Part shown: positions 52,177 to 61,444 of the stretch, piece by piece
How positions within the stretch are numbered: position 1 is the stretch's first letter
How the letters are laid out: the number at the start of each line of letters is the position of its first letter
Assembly: GCF_900130025.1 (NCBI RefSeq)
Contig: NZ_FQXR01000006.1
Location: forward strand, 156,127-220,126
Origin: Sporanaerobacter acetigenes DSM 13106
GTDB taxonomy: Bacteria; Bacillota; Clostridia; Tissierellales; Sporanaerobacteraceae
Length of the DNA stretch: 64,000 bases
Direction of reading: 5' to 3'
Translations under genes and position numbers: made by a program
Notes under the pieces: generated by a model
Seen by the model: the letters and a program-made list of their open reading frames with translations, nothing else
Databases searched by the model: none
What the model was told of the DNA's origin: nothing

Positions 52177-52920
52177 CTACTTTTTTTCTCCCTTATTACA
52201 TGTATACAATAGAAACATAAGTCCCAATAAGATAAACTCTAATCTTGTATAAATAAATGTATTTGGCATTTCAAAAGGCACAACTTCCATTTCCCTTCCT
52301 ATGAGCATTGAAAGTGAATACATATCAAAAAAGTTATTTCCAAACATATCTACCCATATGGGTATTATATTACCGCCTAGATTTAAAGCTCCCATCAAAA
52401 ATGCTACAGGAATCAAGCCATAAATTAATTTTATATTTATCTTCCCTAAAAACATACTAAGTCCTAAAAAGAATATAAATGTTGGAAATAAAAAAACAAA
52501 TATAAGGTTAATAAAACTTCCAAACTCATTATATCCAAACATAGCTTTATAATATATAAAACTCATAAAAATTGGAACTAAAGATGTCAGTATAAAAGTA
52601 ACAAATACAGCAGCAGATTTAAGTATATAGTATTGAGTTTGGGATATAGGTGATGAAAGCACAATACTCCTTGCTCTCATTTCCTTATCATTAAAAGTAT
52701 TCGATATGATAAATATCATAGCAACCATTAACAATGGAGAAATCAAATTTAGGAAAAGTGTATATGTCCAATCCGAAAAAGGTGCTGTTCCCATATATCC
52801 GCCTGTTATTAATCTCATCAATGAATCATAAGTACTCGCTACAATCAATAAAACAATATACAAGTACTTTTTAGACCATACAATTCTTTTAATCTCATAC
52901 CTTAATAAATTAATCAACAT
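52177..52920 (-). CDS. ABC-2 type permease (second system)
   Basis: The start is ATG 52920 after GGGAGGCG. The 247-residue integral membrane protein has about six helices, e.g. YLYIVLLIVASTYDSL, ISPLLMVAMIFIISNTF and FLFPTFIFFLGLSMFLG. It follows the M1-fused permease gene with an 11-base overlap. With that protein and the ATPase at 55.1-56.0 kb it probably forms one heteromeric transporter. Cargo unknown. Confidence 0.82.
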   Translation of the reverse strand: MLINLLRYEIKRIVWSKKYLYIVLLIVASTYDSLMRLITGGYMGTAPFSDWTYTLFLNLISPLLMVAMIFIISNTFNDKEMRARSIVLSSPISQTQYYILKSAAVFVTFILTSLVPIFMSFIYYKAMFGYNEFGSFINLIFVFLFPTFIFFLGLSMFLGKINIKLIYGLIPVAFLMGALNLGGNIIPIWVDMFGNNFFDMYSLSMLIGREMEVVPFEMPNTFIYTRLEFILLGLMFLLYTCNKGEKK

Positions 52921-55087
52921 CAATCGCCTCCCTAGTAAGATTCATTTCTTGAAGAAATTCATCATAAGTCAAATCTTTCAACAGATGTCTTCTATATACT
53001 CCTTGTATTCCCTCTAAAAAAACTTTTCCCCCTTGAATTTCTTCTCCTTTTAAAAGCTTAAGAGGCATTAAATAATACAATTCAGCTTGTCTTTTTTCCA
53101 TTTCCAATGATCTAATAAACCTTTCATTTAACTTCTCTTTCATATCATCATTATTTATATAATAATAATTTTTAAGTTCGTTTAATCTGTATTTCCAAGG
53201 TTGTAAGAAAACACCTGAAGAAACCATGTCCCCAAATTCCTTCTGTATATATTTATATGAAAAATAGTTTGCAAGCCCTTCACACGACCAAGGAGTATCA
53301 TCTATAACATTTACACCTGTTCCCCACCATTGATGAGCCACTTCATGAGCTATTAAATTTAAGTCATTGGCATAAATGTCTACTTTTCTAAAATCTTCTA
53401 TTTCATTATTTTTATTCAATATAGAATACATGCTGTTATCACGATTTATAGTATTTTCAGCAAAAGTTATAACATTTTCAGAAGAGTGACCTCCCCTCTT
53501 ATATATGGAAACCTCAACAATCTTTAACGGATAATCTTTTGAATAATATTCACCAATATTTTGGGTATAATACTCCATCATACTTTTTATATGATCTACT
53601 ATTTTCATATTGTCCACATATTCTTCATGCCTTGATGTATAGTAAAACTCAACAGCTACATTGTCAACCTCTATTTGAGCTTTTTCATATTTGGACGCAA
53701 ATGCTCCAATATCTGCAGTATGAGAACTATATTCAAATATCCACTTTTTATTTTCATCAATTGTTTCTACATCTACAAGTCTACCTGGTACTACCATAGT
53801 TAAATAATCTGGTGCTATATAGTATCCAGAAATATCTATCATATCTCCCTCCGCAACTAGAGGCCTAAAAATCCAATTTGAAGCCTCTAGCAAATATATG
53901 CTCTCCTTTGAAATATATCCAGGCATTCCTCTACCTACACCATTTTTATCACATTTGACACTTCCACTATAAAAAATATCTACATTCACCTTTTCTACAT
54001 CAGGAATAGATACTTCAATAACATTTTTAATCTTTTGGTATACTATTTCTTCCCCATTAACTTTTAAAGAATTTATTTTTAGTCCATCATTTATATCAAA
54101 CTTAATTGTATTTGAACCGTTGTTTATAAAACTATATGAAACATGAGCATTCATCTCTCCATTTTCACTATCAAATTTAATTTCTGGACAGATACTATCT
54201 AAACAAATATTTTCATCTATGGATATATCCAAGTCATTCATCAATTCCATAGTATAGGGTTCCTTTGTATAAGCAAATCCACTTCCCAATATGACAAGTA
54301 TAGTTAAAGTTAATAATCCTTTACTTTTCATATTAATTAAAAATGAACTACCTATACCACTTTCATATCTTCTCCTAAATAATAATCCTATACCAAATAT
54401 GGATAGGGAAATTAAAAACCATAATAATCTATTGTAGATAATAGTATTACCTATAGGACCTATGCCTGCAAAATCTGAAACGATATCCAAATTTGTTCGT
54501 ACCCAAGTTAACAGGTAATTATTTGATTCCAAACTATTTATAAAAATCATTCCAAAGGTTATAACGCTCATATCTAAACTCTCTGTTAAAAGATAGAGCC
54601 CAGATATCATCAAAATAGAAAACAAAAGTGTTGGGAAAAATATTATGAGGTAGCTAAACAGGTAATATGATATATCAATTGGAATATTATATATTAACTT
54701 TTGTATAGCCATGACTGCTATCATTCCAATTATAGTTGTTATAACAGCATAAAATATTATAGAAAAAATTCGAGCACCTATTATATATAAATAATCTAAA
54801 TTTGATTCTACAATAGTTCTACTTCTCTTTCTCTTATCTTTATCCAATTTAAGTACAGTAAATAAAGCAAACAATAGAGAGCAAATAGTAGCTCCAAACT
54901 TTGCAGAATTAAAGGATATAGTTGACGAATTTCTTTTTATATAAAATAAGTTGAAATCATTTGTCATGTTCAATGAATTGATTCCTATTGCCAATATAAT
55001 ACATGTAGCTAGAATTAATAAAATAATGACCTTTTCCTTGAACATATATTTAATCTCATTCTTGACCAATAAAATCTTATTTGCCAT
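52910..55087 (-). CDS. ABC permease fused to an M1-family metallopeptidase domain
   Basis: In the 725-residue protein, residues about 1-265 form an ABC-2 permease with six or so helices. Residues about 285-720 form an extracytoplasmic domain that carries the zinc motif LIAHEVAHQWWGTG and the second ligand region WSCEGLANYFSYKY, as in M1 aminopeptidases. The His-Glu-xx-His is intact, and 17 residues separate it from the Glu. The N-terminal exopeptidase GAMEN-type motif is not clearly seen. Fused proteins of this design are known but have no established substrate. It overlaps the ATPase gene and the next permease gene. Confidence 0.88.
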   Translation of the reverse strand: MANKILLVKNEIKYMFKEKVIILLILATCIILAIGINSLNMTNDFNLFYIKRNSSTISFNSAKFGATICSLLFALFTVLKLDKDKRKRSRTIVESNLDYLYIIGARIFSIIFYAVITTIIGMIAVMAIQKLIYNIPIDISYYLFSYLIIFFPTLLFSILMISGLYLLTESLDMSVITFGMIFINSLESNNYLLTWVRTNLDIVSDFAGIGPIGNTIIYNRLLWFLISLSIFGIGLLFRRRYESGIGSSFLINMKSKGLLTLTILVILGSGFAYTKEPYTMELMNDLDISIDENICLDSICPEIKFDSENGEMNAHVSYSFINNGSNTIKFDINDGLKINSLKVNGEEIVYQKIKNVIEVSIPDVEKVNVDIFYSGSVKCDKNGVGRGMPGYISKESIYLLEASNWIFRPLVAEGDMIDISGYYIAPDYLTMVVPGRLVDVETIDENKKWIFEYSSHTADIGAFASKYEKAQIEVDNVAVEFYYTSRHEEYVDNMKIVDHIKSMMEYYTQNIGEYYSKDYPLKIVEVSIYKRGGHSSENVITFAENTINRDNSMYSILNKNNEIEDFRKVDIYANDLNLIAHEVAHQWWGTGVNVIDDTPWSCEGLANYFSYKYIQKEFGDMVSSGVFLQPWKYRLNELKNYYYINNDDMKEKLNERFIRSLEMEKRQAELYYLMPLKLLKGEEIQGGKVFLEGIQGVYRRHLLKDLTYDEFLQEMNLTREAIDVD

Positions 55088-55970
55088 TTTGAACTTCTCC
55101 TTTCAGCATACAATATACATAAGCATCTTCTAAAGAAGGGGTTATCTTTTCAAAAGATGATGGCAAACTTTCAGATACTACCCTATATTTAGTTCCATTT
55201 GGAGTAATTACAGTGGAAGTAATCTTGAATTCACCTTTCATTTCACTTTCCAATATCTTTTCTCTATCATTCCCTTTAATCTCTATAGTTCCTACATGAT
55301 CCAAAGCTTCTTTAACCAGTTCACTAGGTTGTCCAACAAAAAGTATATTACCTTTATTTAAAACTATAATTGAATTGCATATAGATTCTATATCTTCAAT
55401 AATATGAGTCGATAGTATAACCATCCTGTCCTTTGACCCTTCTGAAAAAAGGTTTCTAAACTTAATTCTTTCTTCCGGATCAAGTCCTACTGTAGGTTCA
55501 TCGACTATCAATAGTTCTGGATCATTTAGTATTGCCTGAGCAATACCTACTCTTTGTTTTTGTCCTCCTGAAAGGGTTTTTATCCTAAACTTCCTTTTTT
55601 CTTCTAAGCTTGTCATACTAATGACCCTGTCAATTGATCCTTCTTTGTTCTCTTTTATACCTTTTAGACAAGCCATATAGTCTAAAAATTCTTCCACAGT
55701 CAGTTCCTCATACAGTCCAAAATCCTGAGGCAAATAGCCTAATCTTTCTTTCAAATGCTTTTCATTCTTATTTAAAGGAACTCCATCTACTGTGATACTT
55801 CCACTTGTAGGAAGCAATTGTCCTACCAACATCTTCATAAGTGTACTTTTCCCTGCTCCATTAGGACCTACAAATCCAATCATAGCTGGAGAATTAATTT
55901 CCAAATTGATATTATCAAGTGCCTTTACACTTTTATATTTTTTGCTGATATTTTCTAATTTTATATTCAT
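55077..55970 (-). CDS. ABC transporter ATP-binding protein (first gene of the sigma/ABC operon)
   Basis: The ATG at 55970 follows GGAGGGTG. The 297-residue ATPase has Walker A GFVGPNGAGKSTLMKM, LGYLPQDFGLYEELTV, signature LSGGQKQRVGIAQ, Walker B LLIVDEPTVGLD and STHIIEDIE, ending in a C-terminal regulatory extension with TPSLEDAYVY. It should drive the two permeases that follow. It begins the seven-gene run 55970-49460, with overlaps or gaps under 25 bases throughout. Confidence 0.93.
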   Translation of the reverse strand: MNIKLENISKKYKSVKALDNINLEINSPAMIGFVGPNGAGKSTLMKMLVGQLLPTSGSITVDGVPLNKNEKHLKERLGYLPQDFGLYEELTVEEFLDYMACLKGIKENKEGSIDRVISMTSLEEKRKFRIKTLSGGQKQRVGIAQAILNDPELLIVDEPTVGLDPEERIKFRNLFSEGSKDRMVILSTHIIEDIESICNSIIVLNKGNILFVGQPSELVKEALDHVGTIEIKGNDREKILESEMKGEFKITSTVITPNGTKYRVVSESLPSSFEKITPSLEDAYVYCMLKGEVQNGK

Positions 55971-56090
55971 TTCATCACCCTCCACTATATATTCGGGAAA
56001 TGAGTATAAAAGTTACAAAAAAATTAGATGTTATAATAATGTCACCATTTGCATTCTTGATTCGTGTATATAGTGAAGGGAGTTGAAAAA

Positions 56091-56380
56091 ATGGTGAAAA
56101 TCATTGATATATCACCTATTCAAGAAGCGATATCTGGAAAGTTGAAGAAAATAAAGAGGCAAATCTGAATCATTTAGATACTCTATAACCAATTTGTCTA
56201 CGAGGTATTAAATATAAAAGTGGAAAAACACAAGAAATGTTTTAAGCTGGAGGATAAAGTCAATTTGATAAATTCGAAGAAAATTATACTGAATCATTAT
56301 GTTTTGATAAAATAGTTGATGTAAATAATCTTCAAGCATTATTATTTGGAGAACAATTATCTGAAATACCATTACATTAA
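56091..56380 (+). pseudogene. Decayed small gene with one frameshift and three in-frame stops
   Basis: ATG 56091 follows a good GGGAG site and opens with MVKIIDISPIQEAISG. A +/-1 shift near 56135 restores a frame WKVEENKEANLNHLDTL, then a stop, PICLRGIKYKSGKTQEMF, a stop, three codons, a stop. It ends with a 40-codon stretch containing ENYTESLCFDKIVDVNNLQA and a TAA at 56378. A terminator follows at once. I do not recognise the family. In AT-rich DNA some of this could be chance, but ribosome site, frame and terminator fit a former gene. Confidence 0.42.
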
Positions 56381-56391
56381 TATGAAATGAT

Positions 56392-56420
56392 AAACGGGCA
56401 GGAAACTAACCTGCCCGTTT
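56392..56420. terminator. GC-rich terminator after the decayed gene
   Basis: AAACGGGCAGG and CCTGCCCGTTT form a perfect 11-bp stem with a 7-base loop, with a short T-run on the plus strand. It may also stop leftward transcripts from the NUDIX gene. Confidence 0.8.
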
Positions 56421-56497
56421 TCGACTATGTTTGGTACTTTCAATAATAAGCCCTTTATCCCAACAGCTTCTATGTGTAAATAGATATTTTATATACC

Positions 56498-56923
56498 TTA
56501 TGCCGATAATATACTTTCAAAATTGTTCTGTAAATACTGAAATAGCTTTGGTGTAATATCTTTATAGGTAAGATTCGATGGCAACTTTTCAAAGCACTTT
56601 ATTTTTTCCATTTCGCTTTCAGGCAAATCTCCTAATTCCTTTATTTCTGCATAAAAAACCATTCCATTCGCCCTAGAAATTTCATCTCTAGCCCAGTAAT
56701 CAAATGCAGGCACTATATCAAATGAAATAGCACCTGTCTCTTCAAATAATTCTCTTTTAGCAGCATCTAATGGATTTTCACCTAATTCAATATGTCCACC
56801 AGCAGTTTCCCATGTATTTCTTTCTTTATGCTTGCACAAAACCCATTTATCACGATACTTAGCTATAATCACCACATATTTATAAGTTTTTAAATTATTT
56901 AACTCACAAATTTCACAAATCAT
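56498..56923 (-). CDS. NUDIX hydrolase
   Basis: I use ATG 56923; GTG 56935 lies only two bases from AGGAGG. The roughly 141-residue protein has a full NUDIX box, GGHIELGENPLDAAKRELFE followed by ETGAI, preceded by KHKERNTWETA. It hydrolyses nucleoside diphosphates linked to another group; the substrate cannot be told. A nearby kinase-like gene is transcribed in the same direction but with a 60-base gap. Confidence 0.9.
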   Translation of the reverse strand: MICEICELNNLKTYKYVVIIAKYRDKWVLCKHKERNTWETAGGHIELGENPLDAAKRELFEETGAISFDIVPAFDYWARDEISRANGMVFYAEIKELGDLPESEMEKIKCFEKLPSNLTYKDITPKLFQYLQNNFESILSA

Positions 56924-56996
56924 AACCTTCCTCACTTCCTCCTTTTATTATTTGCTCTGCAAGACAGTCTCAAGACAAAGGGATATTTCACTTGTC

Positions 56997-57872
56997 TTAC
57001 AAATCTAATATGCTTTCAATAGCCTTTTCTAGCTCACCACTGTGAATAGTATTTAATGACTCTTCAGCCCAATTAGGGAATTTAGGTCGTCTATATGCAA
57101 ATATTAAAGTAACTAGAGTAGATATACCGTCATCAATTATCTTCTCTTCTTCATCAATAGCACCATATTCTTCAATAAACACCTTCCCAGCCTCTTCTGA
57201 TAGTGATGAACACACATTTCTAATATCATTGTATCTAAAACCTACACCCAACAGATTGTAGTCAAACATCATTGCTTCTTTTCCGTCATTGCCAACTGCA
57301 AGATTGGTCCAATAAAAATCATTATAAGTTAGGGTTTCTTCAAGATCTCCAATTTTGCTAAAAATTAAATCATAGTTATCAAGTATTAAATCCCATACTC
57401 TGTTATCACTAGTGTTAGATTTGTTTTTTATTAAATCAATGTTTTCCCTTGTAACAACATCAAATTCTCTATAAAGGTTGCTACCATTTTCATATATATA
57501 TTTTGCTCCCTTAGTGTGTAAATCAACATACCAAGTAGCAAGTACCTTTGCTACTTCAGTATTCATTAAATCTGATTCCTTTCCTAATCTATATTTTTTA
57601 CTTCTTTTTAAATCCTCAAGCAATAAGGCTCTATCTGTACGAGCATATACTTTAATTGTGGGTATATTTAACTCTTCAAGAATAGAATAATTTTTTATTT
57701 CTCTTGCATATTCATCATTTAAAAAATATTTAAGTACAAAATGTTTGTTTTCATATGCAATTCTAAATAGATAAATTCCATCTTTATTTTGAATTTCTTC
57801 CAAATCAATATGATTGGTATTTAACAAACCAAGCTTAATTAGCTCTTTATAGACTTCCTCTATTATATTCAT
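56997..57872 (-). CDS. Aminoglycoside phosphotransferase-like kinase
   Basis: The 291-residue protein has a kinase-like fold: NKHFVLKYFLND (ATP-site Lys), RALLLEDLKRS, the catalytic loop LTYNDFYWTNLAV, and the metal motif MMFDYNLLGVG in place of DFD/DxD. The catalytic Asp and Asn are present, while the usual His before the Asp is Tyr. Such proteins phosphorylate small molecules (choline, homoserine, sugars or antibiotics); resistance should not be assumed. Confidence 0.7.
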   Translation of the reverse strand: MNIIEEVYKELIKLGLLNTNHIDLEEIQNKDGIYLFRIAYENKHFVLKYFLNDEYAREIKNYSILEELNIPTIKVYARTDRALLLEDLKRSKKYRLGKESDLMNTEVAKVLATWYVDLHTKGAKYIYENGSNLYREFDVVTRENIDLIKNKSNTSDNRVWDLILDNYDLIFSKIGDLEETLTYNDFYWTNLAVGNDGKEAMMFDYNLLGVGFRYNDIRNVCSSLSEEAGKVFIEEYGAIDEEEKIIDDGISTLVTLIFAYRRPKFPNWAEESLNTIHSGELEKAIESILDL

Positions 57873-57957
57873 ACGGTCTCCTTTTTAATTCTTATATTGA
57901 TTATTTTGATTTCACTTTTTAAAATTATCATTACTATATTTATTACAATTTCATTAC

Positions 57958-58236
57958 TTATTTTTCTGATCTTTTAATATGAGAAAGATATAAAACTCCA
58001 GCTATTGAAAGCAATGCAAATATGACGGTAAAAATATATAAAGATGGTTCTTTTGTTATATAAAGAGCCGTTGGCCCATCTGCACCACCTATAATTTCTA
58101 CTGAACTTGAACTGCCTATTTGTTTTTGTAATTTGGATAATGGATATATAGGCATTATAAAGTTATGGCATACACTAATAAGAGTCATTATAATAAATAT
58201 AATGGTAAATACAGTGACTGTTTTTCTTTTTTTCAA
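57958..58236 (-). CDS. Small two-helix membrane protein with OadB-like GGADGPT motif
   Basis: Translation starts with TTG 58236 after GAGGTGA. The 92-residue protein has an N-terminal helix (VFTIIFIIMTLISVCHNFI), an outside loop, and a second helix (LYIFTVIFALLSIAGVLYLS). The loop contains SSVEIIGGADGPTALYITKE, which matches a conserved segment of the beta subunit of Na+-translocating decarboxylases (OadB/GcdB), where it surrounds the Na+-binding Asp. The rest of that subunit, about nine helices, is absent. It looks like a stand-alone small protein rather than a broken gene. Function unknown. Confidence 0.72.
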   Translation of the reverse strand: MKKRKTVTVFTIIFIIMTLISVCHNFIMPIYPLSKLQKQIGSSSSVEIIGGADGPTALYITKEPSLYIFTVIFALLSIAGVLYLSHIKRSEK

Positions 58237-58389
58237 TTATCTTCACCTCAATTATTATTTTTCATCACTAAAAATAGCACGATTAATTTCTATTTTTAAT
58301 CCTTCTATCTATAATTCTACATTTTTCACTCAAGTCCTTCTCTTATAATCAATTATTTTTCATTATCAAATTATATTTAAAAAATATAT

Positions 58390-58436
58390 TAGGGTGAGAA
58401 TCAAAACAAATAATAAACGTTTCAATTCTCACCCTA
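58390..58436 (-). terminator. Terminator after the M16C peptidase gene
   Basis: TAGGGTGAGAAT and ATTCTCACCCTA form a perfect 12-bp stem, and the minus strand continues with ATATATTTTTTA. It lies 45 bases after the stop. Confidence 0.8.
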
Positions 58437-58480
58437 TTTTTCATCTTATATCTTATTCGCTTGGTTAATTATCGATGACC

Positions 58481-61444
58481 TTAAAGCAGATTCTTTATGG
58501 TATTAAATAAACTCTTTTCAGATTTTATTTTAGTTTCTTCTCCGATTACACATATATTATTCTGCTTCAAAATTTCATCTATCATATCGGCATAGCCTCT
58601 TATATCTTCTGCCGTAGTGGATAAAATTTCATCTCTATATCTTTGTATATCTTCCTGTGTCTTTCCTGTTATATACATATCATCAGAATCTGATCCTTTA
58701 TAAATTGGCTCTCTAGGATAGTCAACAATAAATAGTGCTCTATTAATATACTCTGCCATTTTTTCTTCATCTGCGGTGAAATTTCTAAGATAATTACCTG
58801 CTCCATTAAATACTTCTATAGTCTCTTTTAGATTTGGATCTCTATATGAATAGAGCATAACAGATGAATCAGTTATCATAGCATTTCCACCATAAGCTCC
58901 TCCTTTTATCCTAATCTCTTTGCTTAAATATCTACTTAAAACCTTCTCTAATACAGCCAATTTTCCACTGTTCTCATACCCTAACTTTTTAAAATTTCCA
59001 GCCTTTGCTATATATTGAACTTTTGATGGTATTATAAAGCCTTCATTTTTTGTTGAGTCGTCAAATTCATACTTTTGTATTGAAAGATTGTTGGCCTTTA
59101 TATTATTCTTAAAACTCTTAAAGCTCTTTTCAAAATCATTATAATCTGTTTTATCTCCAGTAAAGCTGACAATTAAGTTGTTTTTATCAAATGCCATATT
59201 TTTTACTTCTTCAAGATTCTTTATGATTTCATCTGAATTCTTGTCAAAGTTTTTATCTAAATCACAAATAAACTGATAGAATGGAATATAGTTTAAATTC
59301 CTATATTTTTCACATTGAGAATCATAAGACGAAACCTGTGATGAAAGATAATAAAAAGGATCGCTTTCTATATCAAATTGAATTTTTGTTTTTATTCGTT
59401 GAATCTGATTTCTTAAATTATCCTTATCATCAAGTTTGCTTTTATTAGTTATTTCATTTAATATGTCAAATGCATTATCTAATTTATGTTTTAGTGTATT
59501 AAAAGATATTAGTACCTTAGGATAAAAATTGTCCTTACTTTTACTGTCCTCAAGTGCTATTGCTTCAATGGAAACTCCATCTGTATAAGTATATATAGCA
59601 TTGTTAAGTTGAGTATAGTTATAATTTTCAGTATCAACATTTCCTAGCATCTTAGTTAATAATATTAAATACATTAGTTTATCTTGTGGAACTTTAGTTG
59701 TATCATAGTATAGATCTACATATTGAATTCCATTTGTATATATTGGATGATTTAATATTTTCATCCCTTCAATTTCTTTTATATTTATTGGTATTTCTTC
59801 AACCTTTTTATTTCTATCTTCTAAACTAATTTCGAATGACTTTTCTTTTTTGAGTTTTAAAGAATCTTCTTGCCATTTTTTAAATTCTTTATTTTTGTTT
59901 ATGATAGCATTTAACTCTTCTTTAGATAAACTTGCCTTATATCTAGCAAGCTCATCATTTAATTTCTTTACCGTTTCCTCTTCTAAACCTAGCTTTGGCT
60001 TTAGAACTACAAGGGATGAATAATTATTATTCAACATGTACTTTTGAATTAATTTTTCAAAATATCCATCATCTGCTTTTCCCTTTATTTTCTCAATTTG
60101 TGAATTCACTTTAAAACATTCCATCAAATCTCCACCATACAACCATGTATTTCTTGCCTTGTCCATATAGTCTCTCCATCTCTCTTCGGACAAGTTGTCC
60201 TTTCGTATACTCAATTCATATGAGTTGAGCACTGAATTAATCAATTCCTTATCAAAACCATTTTTCACTATATCATTTAATGATTCATTTACTATTTTCA
60301 AAAATTCCTCTTTCTTCCTTTCATTTGAATTGGATATTATGATACCCCGCATTGGCTGCTGTATATCATCTCCAACGGTGCCAAGAAAATTCCCTATTCC
60401 ACTTTGTGAAACTTTCTTATAAAAAGGTGAAGAATTGGAATGAAGCAACATCTCCAGCATATCTAATCCCATATTTGTTTCATAATCCGTATTTTTATCA
60501 AAAGCATAGTTGATAGATAGATAAGTTCCATCCTCTACGCTACTCCCCATTGGTAATGAATAATAATCTTCTACAACTTTCATTTTATCAAAGGGTTTTT
60601 CTTTATAAATTTTATTATCAAAATCTATTTTCTTTAATTTACTTAAGTAACCATTATTTATGAATTCCAATGTCTTTTCAATATCCATATTTCCATAAAG
60701 ATATATAAAGGAATTAGAAGGAGTATAGTTTTTATTATAAGTTTTCAAAAATTCTTCATAAGTAAGTTTAGGTATATCAACTGGATTTCCCCCTGAATCA
60801 AATCTATATATTGTATTGGGAAATAAAGATTTGTCTACAACTTCACATAGTTTACCTGTAGGAGAATATCTGCCTTTCATCTCATTGTATACAATACCAT
60901 TCACATTCAACTCTTTTTCAGGGGAATCTATTTCATAACGCCATCCTTCCTGCATAAAAAGCATCTCACCATCATTTATATTGGGAAAAAATACTGCATC
61001 TAAATATTCACCCATATTACGTCTAAACTCATCCTCTTTATCACTAAAAGTAAAATATTGAGTAAAATCTGATCCAGTATAAGGATTACCTATAGCATTA
61101 ACTCCATTTGCAACTACATGTTCTATTATATGATTCACTCCAGTATCATCTTTTGGTAATGTCTTAAAGGCAATTCCAAATACCTTTCTTTTATCACTAT
61201 TCTTAATACATGCAAGTTTTGCCCCTGTTTTTTCATGCTCAAACTCAAAAACTGTTGAATCTATATCCTCAATATGTTCCTTTTTCATTAATTTAAATCC
61301 TGAATATACTTGTGATATTTTTAGTTCATCTTTAATACCTTCAGCTAATGCAATTGAGGTATTGTTTACTAATGGCTGAATTGAGCCTAAAAAGCACACG
61401 GTCACTAAAATAGCTACTAAAAACAACTTCAATTTTCTTTTCAT
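58481..61444 (-). CDS. Secreted M16C-family zinc metallopeptidase
   Basis: The ATG at 61444 follows GGAAGAG; the longer frame from 61507 would hide the signal peptide. The 987-residue protein has a clear signal sequence (LKLFLVAILVTVCFLGSIQP, with an AXA-like cut near SIALAEG). The M16 inverted zinc motif HxxEH appears in HIIEHVVANGVNAIGNPYTG, with a downstream ligand region ELNVNGIVYNEMKGRY. Length and layout match presequence-protease-like M16C enzymes with two halves. Secretion is notable, since many relatives are cytosolic. It should degrade short peptides outside the membrane, a possible source of amino acids to ferment. Confidence 0.9.
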   Translation of the reverse strand: MKRKLKLFLVAILVTVCFLGSIQPLVNNTSIALAEGIKDELKISQVYSGFKLMKKEHIEDIDSTVFEFEHEKTGAKLACIKNSDKRKVFGIAFKTLPKDDTGVNHIIEHVVANGVNAIGNPYTGSDFTQYFTFSDKEDEFRRNMGEYLDAVFFPNINDGEMLFMQEGWRYEIDSPEKELNVNGIVYNEMKGRYSPTGKLCEVVDKSLFPNTIYRFDSGGNPVDIPKLTYEEFLKTYNKNYTPSNSFIYLYGNMDIEKTLEFINNGYLSKLKKIDFDNKIYKEKPFDKMKVVEDYYSLPMGSSVEDGTYLSINYAFDKNTDYETNMGLDMLEMLLHSNSSPFYKKVSQSGIGNFLGTVGDDIQQPMRGIIISNSNERKKEEFLKIVNESLNDIVKNGFDKELINSVLNSYELSIRKDNLSEERWRDYMDKARNTWLYGGDLMECFKVNSQIEKIKGKADDGYFEKLIQKYMLNNNYSSLVVLKPKLGLEEETVKKLNDELARYKASLSKEELNAIINKNKEFKKWQEDSLKLKKEKSFEISLEDRNKKVEEIPINIKEIEGMKILNHPIYTNGIQYVDLYYDTTKVPQDKLMYLILLTKMLGNVDTENYNYTQLNNAIYTYTDGVSIEAIALEDSKSKDNFYPKVLISFNTLKHKLDNAFDILNEITNKSKLDDKDNLRNQIQRIKTKIQFDIESDPFYYLSSQVSSYDSQCEKYRNLNYIPFYQFICDLDKNFDKNSDEIIKNLEEVKNMAFDKNNLIVSFTGDKTDYNDFEKSFKSFKNNIKANNLSIQKYEFDDSTKNEGFIIPSKVQYIAKAGNFKKLGYENSGKLAVLEKVLSRYLSKEIRIKGGAYGGNAMITDSSVMLYSYRDPNLKETIEVFNGAGNYLRNFTADEEKMAEYINRALFIVDYPREPIYKGSDSDDMYITGKTQEDIQRYRDEILSTTAEDIRGYADMIDEILKQNNICVIGEETKIKSEKSLFNTIKNLL

